A stretch of 38,547 nucleotides of DNA. Source: Rhizobiaceae bacterium (lineage in GTDB: Bacteria; Pseudomonadota; Alphaproteobacteria; Rhizobiales; Rhizobiaceae). The stretch spans positions 1 to 38,547 of the forward strand of contig JALSIJ010000259.1 in the NCBI GenBank assembly GCA_026981655.1. The letters are read 5' to 3'. The notes below the pieces were generated by a model. The model saw only the letters and a list, made by a program, of their open reading frames with translations, did not search any database and was not told where the DNA came from. Position numbers and translations under genes: made by a program. Shown here piece after piece: positions 33,809 to 38,547 of this stretch. Positions within the stretch are counted from its first letter, which is position 1. Every line of letters starts with the position of its first letter.

Positions 33809-35470
33809 TTAAACCCGCCGTTTATCAAATTCACCGCGAACGCCGGACCCATAACTGCGCAGTGCGCCCTTTTCGCCAACCGCATTAGGGCGTTGAAAAA
33901 TCCAGTTCTGCCATGCGGTCAAGCGGCCAAAAATTCGGGTTTCCATGGTTTCCGGTCCGGGGAACCGAAGATTCGCTTCCATGCCGGTCATCGCATCAGG
34001 GGAAAAGCTCACACGCTCTTCCACAAAAATTCGTATTTCATCTTCCCAGTCGATGTCGTCATAGGCAAATGTGACAAGGCCCAGATCATCAGCGTCTTGC
34101 GCTTTGAGTGGTGACAAGATTTTCTGCCTGGCATTGGCAACATTTTCTTTCGCACCCAGAAAACGTGTTTCAAGCCGTGTCAGGTCGTTGGACATTGGAA
34201 AGGGGCCAAAATTCGCCTCGCTCAAGATCATTTCCGCAATGGGGCGGTCGTCGTCCTCAAACTCATCTTCCGCCATGTAGGAGCGGTCGACCGCAAAAGC
34301 CAGTTCGGCCAAAGTGCCAGCGAAGCACGAGCCGGGCTCAATCAACGCCACAAGCGAGCGCGAGGTCATATCGACCCGTTTCAGCACGCGTTTCCAGTAC
34401 AGCAAAATTTCATTGGCAAGCCAGTGATCACGATTATCGAACAGGACTTTCTCATGTGCAATCACGGCTTGCGGATCGCCCTGGGTGCAAATTTCCAGCA
34501 CTCCCAGTTCCAGTTCATTAAACCTTAGATGCAAAATCGCGTCATCAAGCTCGCGGGCGCAACACAGCATCCAGTTTGACGCGCCTTCGCCCAAGACTTC
34601 ATCCATTGATGAGGGGACCTTGCCCACTGGGCCGGAAATTGTAATCCGCGCAACCCGCTTTTGGCGGTCTATATCGACTTTAACAGTGGAATATTCAACA
34701 TTACCGGCTGAATCAATATTCCGGTCTAAAGGTTTAAGCTCAACGCCTTTGGCATCCGATGGACGGCTGGAAGTTGCAGCAAATTCATGGGCGCGCTGTT
34801 CTGCGACCTCAACAAGTTTGGTCGTGGCGACAATTTCATCGACCAAGTTCCAATCCACGGCTTTTTGGCCGCGCGTCCCTTCTTCAAGAGAACAAAACAC
34901 ATCGGCCAGATCACGGCGCACCTTGCGCTTGTCAGTTATTCTGGTCAGCCCACCGGTTCCCGGCAATACGGCAAGCAATGGCACTTCCGGCAGGGCCACA
35001 TTGGAGGAACCATCATTGGCTAAAATAATATGATCACAGGCAAGCGCCAGTTCATAACCGCCCCCAGCACAGGAACCTTTGACGGCACAGATATAGCTCT
35101 GGCCGGATTCTTTTCCGGCCGCCTCAAATGTATTTCTGGTTTCATTGGTGAATTTGCAAAAGTTCACCTTGTGGGGATGGGTGGCGCCCGCCAGCATTCT
35201 GATATTGGCCCCGGCACAAAATACCCGGTCATTGCCTGATTGCAATATAACAGCCTTGACTTCCGGATGCTCGAACCTCATCCGCTGGACAATATCCGCC
35301 AGCTCTATATCAACGCCCAGATCATAAGAGTTCAGCTTCAGCTCATATCCCTCAAAAAGACCGCCATTTTCGTTTACATCCATATAGAGATTGGCGATCT
35401 CACCATTATATTCAACCCGCCAATGTTGATAGCGGGCGGGATTGGTTTGAAAATCAATTATTTGGGGCAA
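33809..35470 (-). CDS. boxC: BoxC, 2,3-epoxybenzoyl-CoA dihydrolase (ring-opening)
   Basis: A 553-residue enzyme of the enoyl-CoA hydratase superfamily that opens the epoxide ring hydrolytically, releasing formate and yielding a C6 semialdehyde-CoA. Visible features: IDFQTNPARYQHW at the N terminus, LKLNSYDLGVDIELADI, the crotonase oxyanion-hole-type segments DRVFCAGANIRML and VKGSCAGGGYELALACDHI, and a second half with EPGSCFAGTLAELAFAVDRSYM. I place the start at TTG 35470 with GGAG eight bases upstream, matching the BoxC family start just before IDFQT; an earlier TTG (35527) extends it by 19 residues without a ribosome site. It is the first box gene in transcription order. Confidence 0.95.
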   Translation of the reverse strand: MPQIIDFQTNPARYQHWRVEYNGEIANLYMDVNENGGLFEGYELKLNSYDLGVDIELADIVQRMRFEHPEVKAVILQSGNDRVFCAGANIRMLAGATHPHKVNFCKFTNETRNTFEAAGKESGQSYICAVKGSCAGGGYELALACDHIILANDGSSNVALPEVPLLAVLPGTGGLTRITDKRKVRRDLADVFCSLEEGTRGQKAVDWNLVDEIVATTKLVEVAEQRAHEFAATSSRPSDAKGVELKPLDRNIDSAGNVEYSTVKVDIDRQKRVARITISGPVGKVPSSMDEVLGEGASNWMLCCARELDDAILHLRFNELELGVLEICTQGDPQAVIAHEKVLFDNRDHWLANEILLYWKRVLKRVDMTSRSLVALIEPGSCFAGTLAELAFAVDRSYMAEDEFEDDDRPIAEMILSEANFGPFPMSNDLTRLETRFLGAKENVANARQKILSPLKAQDADDLGLVTFAYDDIDWEDEIRIFVEERVSFSPDAMTGMEANLRFPGPETMETRIFGRLTAWQNWIFQRPNAVGEKGALRSYGSGVRGEFDKRRV

Positions 35471-35540
35471 ATGAGCATCTCCAGCCTGAATTAGGTTATA
35501 TAATGCACGAACACCTCCACTGATCAAGAAATTATACTAA

Positions 35541-35600
35541 ACTCTCTAAATTTTATGAGTTATAATTCTATTTTAGTGATCTTCTGGATGACTCTCTAAA
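35541..35600. promoter_or_regulatory. direct repeats in the boxC / response-regulator intergenic region
   Basis: An identical 10-mer ACTCTCTAAA at 35541-35550 and 35591-35600, exactly 50 bases apart (about five helical turns), in a 240-bp region holding the boxC promoter and the divergent response-regulator promoter. An ACTAAA/TTTAGT inverted pair (35537 and 35572) is also present. These may be binding sites for BoxR or another regulator; the TGCA-based BoxR operator described elsewhere is not evident. Confidence 0.35.
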
Positions 35601-35710
35601 GACCTCCATCACATTCTCAACCTTTCGGTTAGGCATTTCTTAACTTCGTTTATAAAGAGAATTTTCAACATCCCATCCTATAAACAAAATGACGGATTTG
35701 GGAGAAGAGA

Positions 35711-36100
35711 ATGGTCAACTATTTGATTGTGGACGATTCAAGCATTGTCAGGAAAGTTGCGCGACGCATTATCGAAGATATGGGTTGCAAAGTTTGGGAT
35801 GCGGAAAATGCTCAGGAAGCAATGCAAATCTGTCGTCACGACATGCCAGATGCGATAATTGTTGACTGGACGATGCCCGGCATGTCTGGAACGGAATTTA
35901 TTATCGAGTTCAAAGCAAGATTTGGTCAGACAGCCGCCAACACTTTGCTGATATACTGCACCCATGAAATGAATATTCCGGCGATGGCAAAGGCTAAACG
36001 GGCCGGCGCAACTCATTTTATTATGAAGCCATTTAACAAAAAGATTTTGAGCAGAAAACTTGCTGAAATCAGCGATTCGAATATTGAATGCGCGGCATAG
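35711..36100 (+). CDS. single-domain response regulator (CheY/CpdR-like receiver)
   Basis: A 129-residue stand-alone receiver domain. The acidic pair is in LIVDDSS (residues 8-9), the phosphoacceptor Asp is residue 52 in IIVDWTMPGMSG, the conserved Thr/Ser is in YCTHE, and the Lys is in FIMKPFNKK. No output domain follows. GGGAGAAGAG precedes ATG 35711. It converges on ctrA across an 85-bp gap holding a terminator. Single receiver proteins beside ctrA occur in several Hyphomicrobiales and may take part in the CckA-ChpT relay or chemotaxis; which cannot be decided from sequence. Confidence 0.92.
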   Translation: MVNYLIVDDSSIVRKVARRIIEDMGCKVWDAENAQEAMQICRHDMPDAIIVDWTMPGMSGTEFIIEFKARFGQTAANTLLIYCTHEMNIPAMAKAKRAGATHFIMKPFNKKILSRKLAEISDSNIECAA

Positions 36101-36130
36101 AACCTATCCGCCCCTTTTTACTTACCCAAG

Positions 36131-36157
36131 AAAAAACCCGCGCTATTTGCACGGGTT
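36131..36157 (-). terminator. intrinsic terminator of ctrA
   Basis: A stem AACCCG/CGGGTT (36135-36140 with 36152-36157), extended by inner GC pairs around a TATTT loop, followed on the minus strand by six T residues (36131-36136). It ends the ctrA transcript; it may also stop the convergent response-regulator transcript to a lesser degree. Confidence 0.75.
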
Positions 36158-36185
36158 CATCTAATCAATTCAATTATTCGACGAT

Positions 36186-36887
36186 TTAGGCGCTTTGCAG
36201 CATGTCGTTGTCGTCTGGTTCGCGCAATACATAGCCGCGACCCCATACTGTCTCAATGTAGTTCCGCCCGCCGGTTGCTGATGCAAGCTTTTTACGAAGT
36301 TTACAGATAAACACATCGATAATTTTAAGCTCAGGCTCATCCATACCACCATATAGATGGTTAAGGAACATTTCCTTGGTAAGCGTGGTGCCCTTGCGAA
36401 GCGAAAGCAATTCCAGCATCTGATATTCTTTGCCGGTCAGGTGTACCCGCTGGCCATTAACTTCGACGGTTTTAGCGTCAAGGTTAACTTTCAGATCGCC
36501 CGTATGAATGACCGATTCCGCATGCCCCTTGGAGCGGCGAACAATTGCATGAATTCGTGCAACAAGCTCATCCTTATGGAAAGGCTTGGTCATATAGTCA
36601 TCTGCACCAAATCCAAGTCCGCGAACCTTATCCTCGATACCGGCAAGACCGGAGAGAATGAGAATTGGCGTTTTGATTTTTGAAAGCCGCAAAGTACGCA
36701 ATACTTCGTATCCAGACATATCCGGCAAATTCAAATCCAGCAAAATTATATCGTAATCGTATAATTTTCCAAGATCCACGCCTTCTTCGCCCAGGTCAGT
36801 CGTATAAACATTGAAGCTTTCAGACTTTAGCATCAACTCAATACTTTGAGCGGTAGCGCTGTCATCTTCAATCAGCAATACTCGCAT
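36186..36887 (-). CDS. ctrA: CtrA, cell-cycle master response regulator
   Basis: A 233-residue OmpR-type response regulator. The receiver covers about residues 1-115: acidic pair in [11 protein letters not shown], phosphoacceptor Asp51 in [17 protein letters not shown], and Lys in [21 protein letters not shown]. The winged-helix DNA-binding domain covers about 125-225 ([59 protein letters not shown]), nearly identical in these segments to CtrA of other alphaproteobacteria. GGGGAAG precedes ATG 36887. The tail ends in DDNDMLQSA, short and mostly acidic but with a hydrophobic end as in proteolysed CtrA. In the family it controls replication, division and flagellar genes by binding TTAA-N7-TTAA sites; ChpT in this window is its likely phosphodonor. 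Confidence 0.97.
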   Translation of the reverse strand: MRVLLIEDDSATAQSIELMLKSESFNVYTTDLGEEGVDLGKLYDYDIILLDLNLPDMSGYEVLRTLRLSKIKTPILILSGLAGIEDKVRGLGFGADDYMTKPFHKDELVARIHAIVRRSKGHAESVIHTGDLKVNLDAKTVEVNGQRVHLTGKEYQMLELLSLRKGTTLTKEMFLNHLYGGMDEPELKIIDVFICKLRKKLASATGGRNYIETVWGRGYVLREPDDNDMLQSA

Positions 36888-37382
36888 ATTCTTCCCCTTT
36901 TCTGCACTCGTCGCCGGAAAAATTTCCGATTCGAACGGGTGTCGGTATAATTTCGTTGCTCGTTAACACAAACTGACAGTTAATGGTTAACAAAATATAA
37001 TTCCTTAACGCAAGTTTTAATATTTTGTATCAGAATGCATATTTATCGTATTGATATTTACGATTGAATCCTGATCAAAACTGCCCAGAAACCACATTAA
37101 GAAACACTTGTAAGTGATTCATTAGACTCAATCGCAAATCGCGAATTTTCTCAATGGTCGTTAATACCAGTAAACCAATCCGTTACCGCATGATTAACTT
37201 TTCAGGTAAACGAAAGGTTACCAATTTCAATTTCTTCATAAATATTTGCCAAAAACTGCAAATTTGAGAATCAAATTGCATCGATTTTTAGCGAATTATT
37301 TGAAATTGTAACAATCTTAACAAATTTCATTCATGGTATCGGCTGTATTTGAGTATCACGCTGTTTGCGGGAGTATTGAGTT
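36888..37382. promoter_or_regulatory. ctrA-fliJ intergenic control region
   Basis: A 495-bp AT-rich gap with no convincing gene. It holds five GANTC sites (36928, 37066, 37116, 37125, 37268), the target of CcrM methylation, about two being expected by chance. It also has five TTAA tetramers in 58 bases (36963-37020), including TTAA-N8-TTAA at 37005-37020, and one TTAC-N7-TTAA CtrA-box-like site at 37183-37197. A GATTC/GACTC pair lies at 37116-37129. This is a fitting promoter region for ctrA autoregulation and methylation timing. Confidence 0.55.
37257..37280. promoter_or_regulatory. imperfect palindrome between ctrA and fliJ
   Basis: TGCAAATTTGA, a 3-base spacer, then TCAAATTGCA; one arm carries a single extra A. 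The centre overlaps the GANTC site at 37268. It lies 103 bp upstream of fliJ and may be an operator. Confidence 0.4.
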
Positions 37383-37787
37383 ATGAAGTCGCGTGAAGGT
37401 TTGCTTCGATTGAAGCGCTTCCAAGTAGAAGAAAAAAGACGTCAACTTACACAGATCGAGACGATGATCGGTGAATTTGATAAAATGAGTGCGGACCTGG
37501 ATTCCCAGATAGCATTTGAAGAACAAAAGGCCGGGATTAGTGATGTCAATCACTTTGCCTACCCAACCTTTGCCAAGGCCGCTATTCAGCGTCGCGATAA
37601 TCTTCACGGTTCCATTGGTGAACTGAAAGATCAGTTAGCGGCAGCAGAATTGAGCCTCAAAGAGGCACAGGAAGGCTTGGACAAGGCAGAGATGCTTGAT
37701 GAGCGCGATGGCGGTAAAGCCCGCGAAGCGATTAATCTGGAACGTGAGCGCATGGAATTGCAGCATCAGCGTTCCATGATCGGCTAA
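37383..37787 (+). CDS. fliJ: FliJ-like flagellar export chaperone/stalk protein
   Basis: A 134-residue, highly charged, almost wholly helical coiled-coil protein (MKSREGLLRLKRFQVEEKRRQLTQIETMI at the N terminus; LNLERERMELQHQR-type end). It fits the alphaproteobacterial FliJ family, which binds the export ATPase FliI and the export gate. GGGAG lies nine bases before ATG 37383. It is divergent from ctrA, which in rhizobia regulates flagellar genes. fliI, its usual upstream neighbour, is absent here, and no other flagellar gene is seen, so fliJ stands alone. The call is by composition, length and context, since FliJ sequences are poorly conserved. Confidence 0.85.
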   Translation: MKSREGLLRLKRFQVEEKRRQLTQIETMIGEFDKMSADLDSQIAFEEQKAGISDVNHFAYPTFAKAAIQRRDNLHGSIGELKDQLAAAELSLKEAQEGLDKAEMLDERDGGKAREAINLERERMELQHQRSMIG

Positions 37788-37827
37788 ATCTCCGTTTTTC
37801 TTCGCTCACTCTATCGCTTTGAATGAT

Positions 37828-37902
37828 TTCGCTCACGCAAAATGCGCCAGGCGCATTGCTTCGCGCGAGCGGCGCATTAGCCCCCGGCCGAACTTGTCGG
37901 CC
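37828..37902. repeat. palindrome cluster between fliJ and the NlpC/P60 gene
   Basis: A perfect 8+1+8 palindrome AATGCGCCAGGCGCATT (37841-37857) nested in CGCTCACGC/GCGCGAGCG arms, a third GGCGCATT copy at 37871-37878, a second hairpin GGCCG/CGGCC (37886-37902), and a TTCGCTCAC direct repeat at 37801 and 37828. It lies between convergent genes and may be a bidirectional terminator or a REP-like extragenic repeat. Confidence 0.5.
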
Positions 37903-37927
37903 ATGACTGCGTCCAATTCAGTAAAAA

Positions 37928-38547
37928 TTAAGGACGACGGGCCAGCGTCGGCATTTCATAGAGATAAGCTATCCGCTCAATTGCCTGTTTATACGGCTCG
38001 CTTGCCACATTCATTGTGTGGCCTGAGGAATGCAACAGGGTTTTCGCGTCCTCCATGATACCAATATGACCGCGCCAAAAAATTAGATCACCACGCTGCA
38101 AATCATCAAACCCGCTGCTGGTGTCGATAATCTCACCAATTGATACTGCCTGCAAATCAGAATCGGCGGCAACCACCCTTCCCGTCATCATCATCGATAG
38201 TTGCAATAGCCCTGCACAATCCAACCCAAAACCGGTATTCCCACCCCATAAATAGGGCGTGTACATCAAGGTTTTTGCAACCTCAATGAAATCATCGGCA
38301 TATTCTTCCACCGAACTGATATGTTTGGAAACTATCCAGTTACCATCGACCAGCTGGCTGTATTGGGTGCCACGGGTTTCAGCCACATCAGTAATGCAAA
38401 TTTCCGACCCCATTGAAAGGTAGCCACATCGGGGAAAGCGTAAATCTGCACCCGGATACAGGAAAGTTCGCGGCACGATAATCCGGTGCGTCGGAATAGT
38501 GTTTCGCTCACCCAATGAATTGGATTGGACATAGCCTACATATCCAT
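37928..38547 (-). CDS. NlpC/P60-family cell-wall peptidase, partial (N terminus missing)
   Basis: The frame stays open to the right edge, so at least 206 residues are present and the N terminus is beyond the window. The end matches the NlpC/P60 cysteine peptidase fold: catalytic Cys in GLDCAGLLQLSMMM, catalytic His in LIFWRGHIGIM, and a third polar site in HSSGHTMN. The preceding 80 residues (YVGYVQSNSLGERN...THRIIVPRTFLYPGADL...) resemble the bacterial SH3-like domains that precede it. Such proteins cut peptide bonds (typically D-gamma-Glu-diaminopimelate) in peptidoglycan. It converges on fliJ across 140 bp of palindromic DNA. A gene start at TTG 38515 is unlikely, since the reading frame runs on upstream without a stop. 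Confidence 0.88.
   Translation of the reverse strand, partial: GYVGYVQSNSLGERNTIPTHRIIVPRTFLYPGADLRFPRCGYLSMGSEICITDVAETRGTQYSQLVDGNWIVSKHISSVEEYADDFIEVAKTLMYTPYLWGGNTGFGLDCAGLLQLSMMMTGRVVAADSDLQAVSIGEIIDTSSGFDDLQRGDLIFWRGHIGIMEDAKTLLHSSGHTMNVASEPYKQAIERIAYLYEMPTLARRP

Noticed and set aside
1-38547. CRISPR array, toxin-antitoxin pair, restriction system, phage or plasmid functions.
   Set aside because: No regularly spaced repeats and no such genes were seen; the only antitoxin-like domain is the RHH part fused to CoaBC, with no toxin beside it.

Overview
The window reads as chromosomal DNA of an alphaproteobacterium, most likely a Hyphomicrobiales (Rhizobiales) member with moderate GC and probably a marine or aquatic lifestyle. 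The pointers are the CtrA phosphorelay genes chpT (near 1.3-1.9 kb) and ctrA (near 36.2-36.9 kb), an alphaproteobacterial-type short FliJ, GANTC sites clustered upstream of ctrA, and the order mutM / ubiE-ubiB-coaBC. The species cannot be named from sequence alone. Almost every gene is intact; only the two window edges cut genes (a CorC-type protein on the left, an NlpC/P60 protein on the right).

Layout. 0-2 kb: end of a CorC/HlyC-family gene, a Crp/Fnr regulator, and chpT. 2-7.4 kb (minus strand): a phosphorus module, with a Na+/phosphate symporter-like gene followed by a PhnD-PhnC-PhnE-PhnE ABC importer, a Pho-box-like site in front and a terminator-like hairpin between phnD and phnC. 7.5-11.5 kb (minus): ubiE-ubiB-coaBC for ubiquinone and coenzyme A synthesis; CoaBC carries an extra N-terminal ribbon-helix-helix DNA-binding domain. 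11.6-17.3 kb: mutM, a class V aminotransferase divergent from an Lrp/AsnC regulator, an NADP malic enzyme with a phosphotransacetylase-like tail, and a 68-residue protein. 17.35-18.2 kb: a 264-bp miniature inverted-repeat element inserted exactly at the stop codon of a conserved gene of unknown function. 18.3-20.7 kb: Gfo/Idh/MocA and DAO-type oxidoreductases, then tRNA-Ser(GGA).

21-29 kb (minus): the most coherent accessory system. An XRE-cupin regulator is followed by two tandem FAD-GcvT fusion dehydrogenases (dimethylglycine/sarcosine dehydrogenase type), a PEP-mutase/isocitrate-lyase-like enzyme and an MttB-family methyltransferase, in what looks like one operon with a palindromic operator candidate upstream and an intrinsic terminator at the end. 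It probably demethylates a methylated or quaternary amine and feeds one-carbon units to tetrahydrofolate; the substrate is unknown.

29-35.5 kb (minus): a DeoR regulator, then the aerobic benzoyl-CoA epoxidation (box) pathway in transcription order boxC-boxB-boxA-boxR. The benzoate-CoA ligase and the aldehyde dehydrogenase for the next step are not in the window. 35.7-38.5 kb: a single-domain response regulator, ctrA, a 495-bp regulatory gap, fliJ and the partial NlpC/P60 gene. No CRISPR array, intact transposase, phage gene or recognisable defence system was seen.
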